Of a stretch of DNA of 64,000 bases, positions 25,377 to 34,568 are shown in pieces. Below the pieces are notes generated by a model. The model was given only the letters and a program-made list of their open reading frames with translations, ran no database searches and had not been told where the DNA came from. Origin of the DNA: Neobacillus sp. Marseille-Q6967 (GTDB lineage: Bacteria; Bacillota; Bacilli; Bacillales; Cytobacillaceae); assembly GCF_946151075.1 (NCBI RefSeq), contig NZ_CAMGZB010000001.1, positions 248,001-312,000 of the forward strand. Direction: 5' to 3'. The position numbers and the translations under genes were made by a program. Each line of letters begins with the position of its first letter. Positions within the stretch are counted from its first letter, which is position 1.

Positions 25377-26751
25377 ACACTCCCTCCCTAGGCTGAATCC
25401 ACTTCCCATATTTTTCATTCGTTACTCCGCTTTGATCGTCATAGATAATCTTTCCTCGTAAAATCGTTTTCTTTATTTTTAATAAAAATTCTCTATTTTC
25501 ATAAGGAGAATAACGATTCCGAAACAAGAAAGACTGGTTGTCGGCAATCGTCGTTTCATCTAAACGTACCAACACGAGATCTGCGTCCAATCCGGGGTGA
25601 ATTCTCCCTTTACAGCTGCTAATCTCGAACCTGTCGGCCACATTGCTTGTGCCTAAAGGCAGAATCTGTTGAAGGGGAATATTTCGTTTAATTGCTTCAT
25701 CCAAGAATGCCAGCCACGTAAATTGGACTCCTTGTATCCCACCCCAGGCATCCCAAATCGAAGTGGTATTTTTCATAGAAAATAAACATGGGGAATGATC
25801 GGAACCGATTGTATCAATCCAGCCATTTACAATGCATTCCCACAAGCCTTCTACATCCTTGCGGGGACGAAGCGGTGGAGAACATTTCAACAAACCTCCT
25901 GTTTTAAGAAAATCCTCTTCGTCAAATAAAAGGTAATGCGGGCAGGTTTCCACAGTAACGTCCACACCACTCGCTTTTGCACTCTGAATGAGCTCAATAG
26001 CTTTTTTTGTGCTGATATGAACAAAGTGAATTTTGGTACCGTATATTGCAGCCAATTCTAATGCATAACTCACGGCCCTTACCTCAACCGCTTCAGGTCT
26101 GCTTTGTAAATAATTCTTTCGTTCATCCCTCTTTTTACTATTTTTAAAGATCCTGGTTAATCGTTGTATTTCCTCGTCCCATTCTGCATGGAGAGCAAGA
26201 ATTTTATCCTGCTGCTTCGCCGCCTTCATCGCTTGTTCCAGCTCTTCCGGTGAAATATATGCGAAATCATCAATTCCGCTCTCACACATAAAAGCCTTCC
26301 AGGAAATCACCTCTTTACTCATTTTCTCTAATTCTAATGAATTATTAATAGAGTCCCCCGTCATTCCTCCCCAAAGAGCATAATCGATATACGAAAGCGA
26401 CCGGACATGTTCCCTTTTGTTCCGTAATTTCTCAAGGCTTGTTACAGATGGAGAAGAGTTCAGCGGCATATCGAAAATGGTAGTCGTCCCGCCAGCTGCA
26501 GCAGCTCTGGTACCTGTTTCAAAGCCCTCCCAGTCGGTACGGCCAGGGTCATTAAAATGAACATGGGCATCAATAAATCCTGGGACTACAAGACATCCAC
26601 TGGCATCAATTATATGATCCCCCTGTTGCTTTAGAGGCTCTCCTTCTTTTTCTATAAGAGAGAGGATTTTTCCATCTTTAATCAGAATGTTTCCTGGCCG
26701 GAATCCTTCATCGGTAAACACATAGCCATTTTTCACCCATAGCTCTTGCAT
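25360..26751 (-). CDS. pucH: Allantoinase
   Basis: A 463-aa amidohydrolase of the cyclic amidohydrolase superfamily. The dinuclear zinc site is built from DAHVHFNDPG (near residue 60), the carbamylated Lys in SWKAFMCESG, and LHAEWDE and FVHISTK further on; the final Asp is in IGSDHSPC. It opens allantoin to allantoate. RBS GGAGGGG; 13 nt separate its ATG from the HIU hydrolase stop. Orthologous to PucH of Bacillus by order and motif. Confidence 0.93.
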   Translation of the reverse strand: MQELWVKNGYVFTDEGFRPGNILIKDGKILSLIEKEGEPLKQQGDHIIDASGCLVVPGFIDAHVHFNDPGRTDWEGFETGTRAAAAGGTTTIFDMPLNSSPSVTSLEKLRNKREHVRSLSYIDYALWGGMTGDSINNSLELEKMSKEVISWKAFMCESGIDDFAYISPEELEQAMKAAKQQDKILALHAEWDEEIQRLTRIFKNSKKRDERKNYLQSRPEAVEVRAVSYALELAAIYGTKIHFVHISTKKAIELIQSAKASGVDVTVETCPHYLLFDEEDFLKTGGLLKCSPPLRPRKDVEGLWECIVNGWIDTIGSDHSPCLFSMKNTTSIWDAWGGIQGVQFTWLAFLDEAIKRNIPLQQILPLGTSNVADRFEISSCKGRIHPGLDADLVLVRLDETTIADNQSFLFRNRYSPYENREFLLKIKKTILRGKIIYDDQSGVTNEKYGKWIQPREGVYGTIS

Positions 26752-26764
26752 TTTGCTCCCCTCC

Positions 26765-27124
26765 TTAACTTCCCCTGTAGGTACTATAGCCTCCCGGTGA
26801 GATCAACAACGGAACATGATAGTGAGCTCCAGAGTCAGAAATTCCAAAACGAATGGGAACACAGTCCAGAAACGAAGGCTGCTCTTGGAAATTTCCGCGG
26901 TTCCGATAATATTCTCCTACCAAAAAGCGAATTTCATATATTCCTTTTTTCATAAGGGTGCCTTCTAATAGCGGCTGATTGATCCTGCCATCTTCATTGG
27001 TACAGCTGATTTGTAAAAGTTCAAACCGGTTATCGGATTCCACCCGCCACAACTCAACCAAAATACCGCTTGCTGGTTTGCCTATGCTTAAATCCAATAC
27101 ATGAGTTGTAACTTTTCCTGTCAT
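26765..27124 (-). CDS. pucM: 5-hydroxyisourate hydrolase (transthyretin-like)
   Basis: A 119-aa transthyretin-like enzyme. It starts with THVLDLSIGKPASGI and ends with the invariant tetrapeptide YRGS. Active-site His and Arg residues are in the expected places (THVLDL at residue 7; Arg in IPxRFGI). It hydrolyses 5-hydroxyisourate, the product of uricase, to OHCU. Its start overlaps the uricase stop by 4 nt, so the two consecutive pathway enzymes are coupled. Confidence 0.95.
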   Translation of the reverse strand: MTGKVTTHVLDLSIGKPASGILVELWRVESDNRFELLQISCTNEDGRINQPLLEGTLMKKGIYEIRFLVGEYYRNRGNFQEQPSFLDCVPIRFGISDSGAHYHVPLLISPGGYSTYRGS

Positions 27125-28074
27125 TTGAGTGGCTCATCCTTTGTCTTTACATCTTCTTGAGTCATGGAAAAACGCTGGAAACCAAACGGAGGGCGAGGTT
27201 CAGTAAATACTTTCCCGTCTTGTGAGGCAGGAATATCATCTAAAATGGTTTCCCAAGTTCGATTATTCGAAAAGAACCGTACTTCGGCTAATGAGGGGAA
27301 ACGTTCTAGTATTCTATGACCAATACGATAAATGAGGTTTTGGATGGATGGTGAATTTTCTTCATGAAACACGGCGTAAGCAATATCTCGTACTTGCTCG
27401 GCTGCCACATAGCGTGCGGGGGAATCCCCTTTCGCATCTTCAAAATCGTTATACCACCAGTCGATATTCAAAAATATAAACAATGGCCGATCATACGATT
27501 CAGGAAGGGTTGTATATTCATCCTTTACATATCCGAAAAATGAACTTCCCTTAACTTTAATCAGCTTTAATCCTTTCAAACTGCTAAGATGATTTGATAG
27601 AGCAACTTCTTTATCTGACCGTTTTACAGTCACTTCAGCACAAGCCTGTTCATTTAATGAATAGCGGAAAACAAGCGGACTAGGTTCAATTCCACCATCT
27701 TTTTTAATAGGCAATTCATCAAAGCTGATCTGCTCACCGCTGACCTTAACACCTGTCATTTGCGGATACGTTTCAAGAAAACGCCTGCCGACAAATTCAA
27801 GAAATCCTTCTTGAGTACTTCCTTCATAATCCCCAGCATGCATCAGGACAAAATTTTTCATTGAATCGGTAGCAACAACTAATGTGTTATCTCCATCCTT
27901 AAACGAAGCAAAAAACTGCTCTCCTTCCACCTCCACCTTCACTTTCATTCCAAATAGAATATTACTCCGACCTGTAAAGCCTGATTCGGGAATGGCAGGA
28001 ATCCCAGTTAGGGGCTTTGCGTAAGTCCGATAAACCCACACGTCATCTTTTCCATAACTCATCGTTCTATCCAT
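27121..28074 (-). CDS. pucL: Uricase (urate oxidase)
   Basis: 317 aa from ATG 28074 (AAGGGGG upstream; frame open to 28122). A cofactor-free urate oxidase with tandem T-fold domains: YGKDDVWVYRTYAKPLTGIP at the N-terminus, VVATDSMKNFVLMHAGDYEGSTQEGFLEF (the T/D and K active-site strand), and a second half with ERFPSLAEVRFFSNNRTWE. It oxidises urate to 5-hydroxyisourate. In B. subtilis the OHCU decarboxylase and uricase are one PucL chain; here they are two adjacent genes. Confidence 0.93.
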   Translation of the reverse strand: MDRTMSYGKDDVWVYRTYAKPLTGIPAIPESGFTGRSNILFGMKVKVEVEGEQFFASFKDGDNTLVVATDSMKNFVLMHAGDYEGSTQEGFLEFVGRRFLETYPQMTGVKVSGEQISFDELPIKKDGGIEPSPLVFRYSLNEQACAEVTVKRSDKEVALSNHLSSLKGLKLIKVKGSSFFGYVKDEYTTLPESYDRPLFIFLNIDWWYNDFEDAKGDSPARYVAAEQVRDIAYAVFHEENSPSIQNLIYRIGHRILERFPSLAEVRFFSNNRTWETILDDIPASQDGKVFTEPRPPFGFQRFSMTQEDVKTKDEPLK

Positions 28075-28087
28075 ATGATCGACCCCC

Positions 28088-28582
28088 TTAGCAGATAAAA
28101 TCATGTAAGCGAAAGCTGGCAATCTTAAATACTTCTAATAACGCAATATCAAACTCTTCTTCATAGGTATTGTGAACTCGTTGTTTCATAGCGGTAAGAA
28201 TGGTTTCCTTGTTTTGCCCTTTTACCGCCATGATAAAAGGAAAGTCAAATTTTTCTACATACTTCTGATTCAGCCCTTGAAACTCGGTATATTCCTCCTC
28301 AGAAAGCCGATCCAGACCAACTCCTGCCTGTTCTTCTTTAGATATCTCCGACATTTTTAGCCTTGTTCCAAGGTCGGGATGCGCCCTGAGCAAAGCAATC
28401 TGTAAGGGCTCACCAGCATTTTGGACGATATTAATCATGGTTTGTAAAAGTTCTTCTTTGGATTGAACAGGCTGACTTTCCCACGCTTTCTCTGCTACCC
28501 ATGCTGAATGTTCAAACACCCAGCCTACTGTACTGACAAACTCTGCTTTTTCCATCTGATTTATTTTCTCGATTGAGATCAT
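28088..28582 (-). CDS. uraD: OHCU decarboxylase
   Basis: A 164-aa 2-oxo-4-hydroxy-4-carboxy-5-ureidoimidazoline decarboxylase. The catalytic His is in LRAHPDLGTRL (near residue 73), with FPFIMAVKGQNKETIL and RVHNTYEEEFDIAL typical of the family. It produces S-allantoin from OHCU. The ATG at 28582 follows AGGAGG, though with a long spacer (16 nt). It is the first gene of the leftward purine-to-urease run. It corresponds to the N-terminal domain of the fused B. subtilis PucL. Confidence 0.93.
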   Translation of the reverse strand: MISIEKINQMEKAEFVSTVGWVFEHSAWVAEKAWESQPVQSKEELLQTMINIVQNAGEPLQIALLRAHPDLGTRLKMSEISKEEQAGVGLDRLSEEEYTEFQGLNQKYVEKFDFPFIMAVKGQNKETILTAMKQRVHNTYEEEFDIALLEVFKIASFRLHDFIC

Positions 28583-28983
28583 CGCAACTCAGGTAATACC
28601 TCCTTTAATCGCCCTTTTTATGTCCGTTATATAAATAGACCTCCTAAAAAACTGTATCTCTAGCGATGGATAGTGAGATTCTTAAGCCATACTGGCATAG
28701 GTGTTAGTGTTTCTGCCATCATTTTTTCACTAATAATATCCAAAAGCAGATACTTCATCTACAATGACGTCATATAATCTAACAAAGAAATTTATTTTCC
28801 CTTATTATTTTTATGGTTAAGCGCCTTAAAAAAGTCCGTTAGATAACCTTACAACAAAAAAGAAAATATCTGCTTAATGTAGAATAATAGTCTAAGAATT
28901 CATCATCATATACATTTCTATGTAAGGTTTATAGCTATTTTTTCGTGCTCGTTATATAACTCGCAGATAGGAGAGGTTATAGT
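28583..28983. promoter_or_regulatory. Divergent control region of the purine-nitrogen cluster
   Basis: 401 bp without a gene between the leftward uraD run and rightward guaD. It holds three similar motifs: TCCGTTATATAA (28623-28634), TCCGTTAGATAA (28835-28846) and TCGTTATATAAC (28949-28960), plus the perfect inverted repeat GCCATACTGGC (28686-28696). These may be regulator sites; no regulator gene for them lies in the cluster. No purine riboswitch core was recognised. The guaD RBS AGGAGAGG lies at the right end. Confidence 0.5.
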
Positions 28984-29454
28984 ATGTCAGAAGTCCGTTA
29001 TATGGAAAAAGCTATCGAAGCTGCGCTTCAAAATGTTATATCAAAGCACGGCGGTCCCTTTGGAGCCATTGTTGTAAAAGACGGTAAGATTATCGGAATC
29101 GGACGAAATGAGGTTACTTCCTCAAATGATCCGACAGCGCACGCAGAAGTACAGGCTATTCGTGAAGCCTGCAAGAATTTAAACAGCTTTCAACTAGATG
29201 GCTGTGAAATTTATACGAGTTGTGAGCCGTGCCCGATGTGTATTGGAGCCATTTATTGGGCCCGTCCTAAAGTGGTTTACTATGCATGTACAAAGGAAGA
29301 TGCGGCGAAAATTGGGTTTGATGATCAATTTATATACGACCAGCTTGCCCTCCCGATGGAAAATCGAAAAATACCCATGAAACAGCTGTTGCCTGAAAAC
29401 GGTGACCTCCCGTTTAGAAATTGGGAAAATTCACATGATAAGATAGAGTACTAA
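28984..29454 (+). CDS. guaD: Guanine deaminase
   Basis: A 156-aa deaminase of the CDA/tRNA-adenosine-deaminase fold. Zinc ligands are in TAHAEVQAI (His plus catalytic Glu, near residue 53) and the pair SCEPCPMCIGA (PCxxC, near residue 82). It converts guanine to xanthine. Start ATG 28984 with AGGAGAGG 7 nt upstream. It is followed closely by adenine deaminase, so both base deaminases form a short rightward operon divergent from the uric acid genes. Confidence 0.9.
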   Translation: MSEVRYMEKAIEAALQNVISKHGGPFGAIVVKDGKIIGIGRNEVTSSNDPTAHAEVQAIREACKNLNSFQLDGCEIYTSCEPCPMCIGAIYWARPKVVYYACTKEDAAKIGFDDQFIYDQLALPMENRKIPMKQLLPENGDLPFRNWENSHDKIEY

Positions 29455-29477
29455 TTTTATAAGTGAGGATGTTGGAC

Positions 29478-31211
29478 ATGGAGAAAACACAACTCATAAA
29501 AAGAATCTCTGTCGCCTCCGGCAGAGAACCTGCTGATACCGTTATTAAGAATGGAAAAATTATTGATGTGTTTAATGGGGAAATCATTGAGGGTGACCTT
29601 GCGGTTGTCGATGGATATTTTGCCGGCATAGGAGAATTTGAAGGAAAAGAGGTCGTTGATGCCAAAGGCTATTATATAGCACCGGCTTTTATAGACGGCC
29701 ATGTTCACATTGAGTCCTCGATGGTGACAGCAAGTGAGTTTGCCAAAGTCCTATTACCTCATGGAGTTACGACCGTTATTGCCGACCCACATGAAATTGC
29801 CAATGTGTTAGGTACTGAGGGCATCCAATATATGCTTGATTCTTCCGCCAAGCTTCCTTTCGATTTTTACTTCATGCTGCCTTCTTGCGTTCCCGCAACA
29901 GCATTCGAAAATTCCGGAGCCATTTTAAGAGCTGATGATTTGAAACCTTTTTACCAGCATCCCCGTGTACTCGGTTTAGCAGAAGTGATGAACTTCCCAG
30001 CCGTATCTCATGCGGATGATGACATGCTCACCAAAATCACGGATAGTAAGCAAGCCGGAAAAAAAGTGGATGGTCATGCAGCAGGTCTCTCTGCCAATGA
30101 TTTGAATGTTTATATGTCTGCTGGAATTAGGACCGACCATGAAAGTACAACCGCTGCTGAAGCCAAAGAAAGGCTCAAAAGAGGAATGTATGTAATGGTT
30201 CGTGAGGGGACGGTAGCCAAGGATTTACAGCAATTAATTCCAGTGATTAATCCCTACAATTCACGCCGCTGCTTATTTGTGACCGACGATAAGCATTTGG
30301 ATGACTTAATCCATGATGGAAGCATTGATTTTAATGTTAGAAAAGCAATTCGATTAGGGCTGCAACCGATTACCGCGATTCAAATGGCAACAATTAATGC
30401 AGCAGAATGTTTTGGTCTTGAAGAAAAAGGGGCAATTGCCCCGGGCTATAAAGCGGACTTTCTTTTGTTTAAGGGTCTTGAAGAATTGAACATTGTAGAT
30501 GTTTACAAAGATGGGTGTAAGGTTGTAGGTGAAGGAAGGTTAGTTTGTAATTTGGATGCCTCTAAGGTGCAGGAAAAACATTCTCCCTCCTCCGTCCATC
30601 TTCACGCCATTACAGAAGAACACTTTAAGATTTCGTTTCTTGGAAATGAAGCAAATGTTATTAAAATCATCCCCAACAGTCTTGTCACCGGCCATATCGT
30701 CGAAAAGGTCGAAGTCTGTGAACAGGGTCATTTTCTCCCTTCTATAAAAGATGATCTTTTAAAGCTCGCTGTCATTGAACGCCATCACTTTACAGGGCAG
30801 ATTGGTTTAGGAATTATTAAAGGCTTGGGCTTGAAATCAGGGGCGATTGGAACGACCGTTGCACATGATTCTCATAATCTGATCGTTGCCGGTACAACCG
30901 ATTATAATATGGTTGTCGCTGTTAATGCCATTAAAGAAATGCAAGGCGGTTTGGTTGTAGTTCATGAAGGGGAGGTCATTGCCTCCTTGGAACTTTCTAT
31001 AGCAGGGTTAATGACAAATCGTCCCTTCCAGGAGGTATTTTCTGATCTTCAAAAAATCAATCTTGCTCTCGGAAAACTCGGGGCAACCAATGAGTTTAAT
31101 CCGTTTTTAACGTTATCTTTCTTATCCCTTCCCGTCATTCCCGAATTAAAGCTTACAGATAAAGGATTATTCCAGGTGTCTAAATTTGAACATATTTCTG
31201 TCGAAGTTTGA
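29478..31211 (+). CDS. adeC: Adenine deaminase
   Basis: About 577 aa from the preferred ATG 29478, which has GTGAGG upstream (the frame also allows GTG 29463 and ATG 29469). Amidohydrolase fold with FIDGHVHIESSM (metal His pair) near residue 70, VADPHEIANVLGTEGI-like segment near 103-118, and the C-terminal VAHDSHNLIVAGTTD block typical of Ade. It deaminates adenine to hypoxanthine. It ends at 31211 and is followed by a strong terminator, so the guaD-adeC operon stops here. Confidence 0.93.
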   Translation: MEKTQLIKRISVASGREPADTVIKNGKIIDVFNGEIIEGDLAVVDGYFAGIGEFEGKEVVDAKGYYIAPAFIDGHVHIESSMVTASEFAKVLLPHGVTTVIADPHEIANVLGTEGIQYMLDSSAKLPFDFYFMLPSCVPATAFENSGAILRADDLKPFYQHPRVLGLAEVMNFPAVSHADDDMLTKITDSKQAGKKVDGHAAGLSANDLNVYMSAGIRTDHESTTAAEAKERLKRGMYVMVREGTVAKDLQQLIPVINPYNSRRCLFVTDDKHLDDLIHDGSIDFNVRKAIRLGLQPITAIQMATINAAECFGLEEKGAIAPGYKADFLLFKGLEELNIVDVYKDGCKVVGEGRLVCNLDASKVQEKHSPSSVHLHAITEEHFKISFLGNEANVIKIIPNSLVTGHIVEKVEVCEQGHFLPSIKDDLLKLAVIERHHFTGQIGLGIIKGLGLKSGAIGTTVAHDSHNLIVAGTTDYNMVVAVNAIKEMQGGLVVVHEGEVIASLELSIAGLMTNRPFQEVFSDLQKINLALGKLGATNEFNPFLTLSFLSLPVIPELKLTDKGLFQVSKFEHISVEV

Positions 31212-31279
31212 GAAAACAGTCAGGTTCCGTATTGTTTTGAAGTACCTGCTTGGTAAAAAGCATATATAAAAACACCTAT

Positions 31280-31322
31280 AAAAGCAGTGCAATTCATTCG
31301 TAATTGAAAATGCACTGCTTTT
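31280..31322 (+). terminator. Terminator after adenine deaminase
   Basis: AAAAGCAGTGCA pairs with TGCACTGCTTTT across an approximately 19-nt loop, ending in T residues. The rest of 31212-31466 is AT-rich and shows nothing else clear. Confidence 0.8.
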
Positions 31323-31466
31323 AGTACGTTTATAAGAAGATAATAATATTGCAGATGTTTATGTATTTTTCATTTATATTTTAGAAAGATTTAAGGTTTA
31401 TGTGATATGGTTTTTTTAGTCTTTAAGAAAAAATTATTACGGCAGATGATACGGAGGTGAATAATT

Positions 31467-32909
31467 ATGTCCATTAAAATGAGGTTTCTCTTGTCCTACG
31501 TTGGAGTAATCCTTATTTCTTTCACCTTATTATTAGTAGCTGGTTTTTTACTAATTTTCACGATAACAGGTGATGTAAGGTCTATAGAGCATTTTTACAA
31601 AAAATCTTATCTCCAAAAACCTTTGACTGCGGTAGAGGAAAGTGTGTTTCTAGATTTAAAGCTTTTGGCAAAAAATAACCCTGAGCAGCTTTTAAACGAA
31701 GAACAACTGAAGAAGATTGAACACAAGGATATCAAAATTGCCGTTAGAAAAGATAAGAGCATTGAGTACGCTTCTCGAACTCTTGATAAGCAAGCATTAG
31801 TTACGTCACTCCCTAGGTTTGAAGAAACGAATATCAATACGCGAGATACAATTAAAATCAAAGACTTTTTTTTAACTTATGTAAAGTTTGATTTTTATTT
31901 TTCAGACAAAAGTGAAGGAAGTATTTTTGTATTGAGGAAGGTAAGCTCGAATGCCGAGTTGATTCAAGAGTTGTTTCCAATTTTATTTGGTCTTTTGCTA
32001 TTTCTGTTTATCATGATTATTGGATTATTGAACTATTTGGTATCGAGAAGCATCATCAAGCCAATCTCCATTCTAAAAGAAGGTACAGAACGGATCAAAT
32101 CAGGTGATTTAAACTTTGAAATCAAAACTACTTCAAATGATGAAATTGGACAATTAAATACAACGTTTGAGGAAATGAGAATAAAACTAAAAGAGTCCGT
32201 AAACGTTCAGCTTCAGTACGAGGAAAATCGAAAAGAACTTCTTTCAAATATTTCACATGATTTGAAGACACCTATTACTTCAATTATTGGATATGTTGAA
32301 GGGATTAAAGACGGTGTAGCAAACACCCCAGAGAAAATGGAGAAGTATTTAACAACGATTTACTTAAAAGCAAGAGATATGAATTCGTTGATAGATGAAC
32401 TTTTTTTATTTTCAAAACTAGATTTAAAGAAAGAGCCATTCACTTTTGAAAGTATCGAACTAGGTGAATATTTGCGAGATTATGTACAAGAACTTCACCT
32501 AGATTTATTTCAAAAAGGGATACAGATAAAACATCATTTGATGTATAAACCGATATACGTGACAGCAGATCGAGAGAAGTTAAAACGTGTTCTAGTAAAT
32601 CTGATAAACAATTGTGTAAAGTATATGAATAAAGATGAAAAGTACATTTCTATTTCTCTGCATGAAGGACCTTTTGATGTAGTTGTACAAGTAACAGATA
32701 ATGGCTATGGAATAGAACCTTCTGCTTTGCCATACATTTTTAACCGCTTTTACCGAGCAGAGAAATCTAGAAATTCCGGGACTGGCGGAAGTGGATTAGG
32801 ACTTGCCATCTCTAAACACATTATCGGAGAGCATGGAGGAGAGATTTGGGCGACGAGCGAGAAAGGCAAAGGTACAAGTGTCTTTTTTTCTTTGAAGAAA
32901 GGTGTGTAA
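31467..32909 (+). CDS. Sensor histidine kinase
   Basis: 480 aa. TM1 is at about residues 7-30 and TM2 at about 167-190, enclosing a periplasm-like extracellular sensor of about 135 residues. HAMP follows (about 190-240; SRSIIKPISILKEGTERIKSGD). The phospho-acceptor is H264 in NISHDLKTPITS. The ATPase has the N box NLINNCVKYM, DNGYGIEP (G1) and GTGGSGLGLAI (G2). RBS GGAGGTG upstream. It precedes its response regulator, which starts 3 nt after its stop. Signal unknown; the neighbouring lipoproteins suggest an envelope role. Confidence 0.9.
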   Translation: MSIKMRFLLSYVGVILISFTLLLVAGFLLIFTITGDVRSIEHFYKKSYLQKPLTAVEESVFLDLKLLAKNNPEQLLNEEQLKKIEHKDIKIAVRKDKSIEYASRTLDKQALVTSLPRFEETNINTRDTIKIKDFFLTYVKFDFYFSDKSEGSIFVLRKVSSNAELIQELFPILFGLLLFLFIMIIGLLNYLVSRSIIKPISILKEGTERIKSGDLNFEIKTTSNDEIGQLNTTFEEMRIKLKESVNVQLQYEENRKELLSNISHDLKTPITSIIGYVEGIKDGVANTPEKMEKYLTTIYLKARDMNSLIDELFLFSKLDLKKEPFTFESIELGEYLRDYVQELHLDLFQKGIQIKHHLMYKPIYVTADREKLKRVLVNLINNCVKYMNKDEKYISISLHEGPFDVVVQVTDNGYGIEPSALPYIFNRFYRAEKSRNSGTGGSGLGLAISKHIIGEHGGEIWATSEKGKGTSVFFSLKKGV

Positions 32910-32911
32910 AG

Positions 32912-33598
32912 ATGAAAAAGATATTATTGATTGAAGACGAAGTTAGTATCGCTGAATTGCAAAGAGATTATTTAGAAATTAATCATTTTGATGTCGATAT
33001 TCAACATACTGGTGATGCAGGACTCCAACTGGCTCTTCAAAATCATTATGATTTAATTATTTTGGACATCATGCTCCCAGGAATAAATGGGTTTGAGATA
33101 TGTAAACAAGTACGCGTTGTTAAAAATATTCCTATTCTGTTTGTATCCGCTAAAAAAGAGGATATTGATAAAATCCGAGGTCTCGGTTTAGGGGCAGACG
33201 ATTATATTACCAAGCCTTTTAGTCCAAGTGAACTAGTAGCCAGGGTGAAGGCACATATAGAGCGTTATGAACGTTTAGCAGGAAGTCACGCTAAAACAAA
33301 TACCATTTTTGTTCATGGGATATCGATAGATAAGTCAGCACGTAAAGTTCATATTAACGGGGAAGAAACTCCGTTCACAACAAAGGAATTTGATTTGTTG
33401 GTGTTTTTTGTTATGCACCCGAATCAAGTTATGAGCAAAGAACAGCTTTATGAAAATATTTGGGGGTTTGAATCGGCAGCAGATGTTGCAACTGTGACAG
33501 TTCATATCAGAAAACTCCGTGGGAAAATTGAAAGAGATCCTGCACATCCGAAATTTTTGGAAACCGTTTGGGGAGCCGGGTATCGATTCAATGTTTAA
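32912..33598 (+). CDS. OmpR-family response regulator
   Basis: 228 aa from ATG 32912 (AAAGGTG upstream; the frame extends earlier, into the kinase gene). The receiver domain has the acidic pair ED at residues 8-9, phospho-acceptor D52 (LIILDIMLPG) and K in FVSAKKED. The C-terminal winged helix (about 130-228) has PFTTKEFDLLVFFVMHPNQV and the closing TVWGAGYRFNV. It is cotranscribed with the kinase just upstream; order kinase-then-regulator is the less usual one in Bacilli. A terminator follows. Confidence 0.93.
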   Translation: MKKILLIEDEVSIAELQRDYLEINHFDVDIQHTGDAGLQLALQNHYDLIILDIMLPGINGFEICKQVRVVKNIPILFVSAKKEDIDKIRGLGLGADDYITKPFSPSELVARVKAHIERYERLAGSHAKTNTIFVHGISIDKSARKVHINGEETPFTTKEFDLLVFFVMHPNQVMSKEQLYENIWGFESAADVATVTVHIRKLRGKIERDPAHPKFLETVWGAGYRFNV

Positions 33599-33619
33599 AT
33601 TAAATAATGTGTTTTAGAC

Positions 33620-33647
33620 CCGTCACAAAGGTGGCGGATTTTTTTTA
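33620..33647 (+). terminator. Terminator of the two-component operon
   Basis: CCGTCAC / GTGGCGG arms (one G-T pair) followed by a run of T residues. Confidence 0.8.
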
Positions 33648-33792
33648 TAAACATGAAGGAAATTTATGAATAAGTTTATCTTTTTTTAAGAATTTCTTTA
33701 GAGGGAGTTTAAGATTGGGTATTAACATAATAGAAGTGGTAAGCAAGTTTAATGAGAGGTAAAAAAATAAACAACATAGGTTGGTGAATTTG

Positions 33793-34500
33793 ATGTGGAG
33801 GTGGCTATCAATAGTCATTGGGGGCATGATCCTTCTCCAGGGATGTGTCTCTGTGAATGATGCTGATGCAAATAAACAGGAAAATGAGATAAAGGTGGAA
33901 AAAGATGTGAATGAACAATTGATTCGAGCTGCAGAACGCAAGGAAACAGCAACAATTAAGAGATTGATTGAGGAAGGTGCCGATATAAATACACAGGACT
34001 CTGAAGGACGAACTGCCACGATGATTGCGACTTATAACAATGATGTAGAGGCTGCAAAAATCCTAATTGACGCGGGTGCAGACGTGAATATCCAGGATAA
34101 CATGGAAAATAACCCCTTCCTGTATGCTGGTGCAGAAGGTTATATAGATATTCTAAAACTTACGATTAAAGCAGGTGCCAACCCTTTTTTAACAAACCGG
34201 TATGGAGGAACTGCTTTAATCCCAGCTTCGGAACATGGCTATGTGGATGTTATTAAAGAACTTCTTACCAATACGGATATTGATGTTAATCACGTAAATC
34301 ATCTCGGTTGGACAGCTTTACTAGAAGCGATTATTTTGAATAATGGTAACGAAAAACAGAAGCAAACAGTGCAATTGCTAATCGATCATGGGGCTGATGT
34401 TAACATTCCTGATAATAATAATGTGACTCCTTTAGAACATGCACACAAGGAAGGCTTTAAAGAGATTGAACAAATTTTGTTACAGGCAGGAGCAAAATAA
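33793..34500 (+). CDS. Ankyrin-repeat lipoprotein
   Basis: 235 aa from ATG 33793 (frame open from 33781; a weak GGTGA lies upstream). An N-terminal signal peptide ends in lipobox LLQGC (cysteine about residue 18), so the protein is predicted to be anchored outside the membrane. Residues about 50-235 hold five or so ankyrin repeats (EGADINTQDSEGRTATMIA, DAGADVNIQDN, HGADVNIPDNNNVTPLEHA). Such repeats bind other proteins; no enzymatic motif is present. It is followed 68 nt later by another lipoprotein. Related secreted ankyrin proteins are uncommon in Bacilli. Confidence 0.85.
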   Translation: MWRWLSIVIGGMILLQGCVSVNDADANKQENEIKVEKDVNEQLIRAAERKETATIKRLIEEGADINTQDSEGRTATMIATYNNDVEAAKILIDAGADVNIQDNMENNPFLYAGAEGYIDILKLTIKAGANPFLTNRYGGTALIPASEHGYVDVIKELLTNTDIDVNHVNHLGWTALLEAIILNNGNEKQKQTVQLLIDHGADVNIPDNNNVTPLEHAHKEGFKEIEQILLQAGAK

Positions 34501-34568
34501 CCAGATTATATAACCTTCCAAGGAAAATCAAAAGTACATCACAATAAGAAAATGAGGAGACGATAAAA

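Noticed and set aside
28583..28983. Guanine riboswitch upstream of guaD
   Set aside because: The conserved purine-aptamer core and pairing arms could not be found by eye on either strand.
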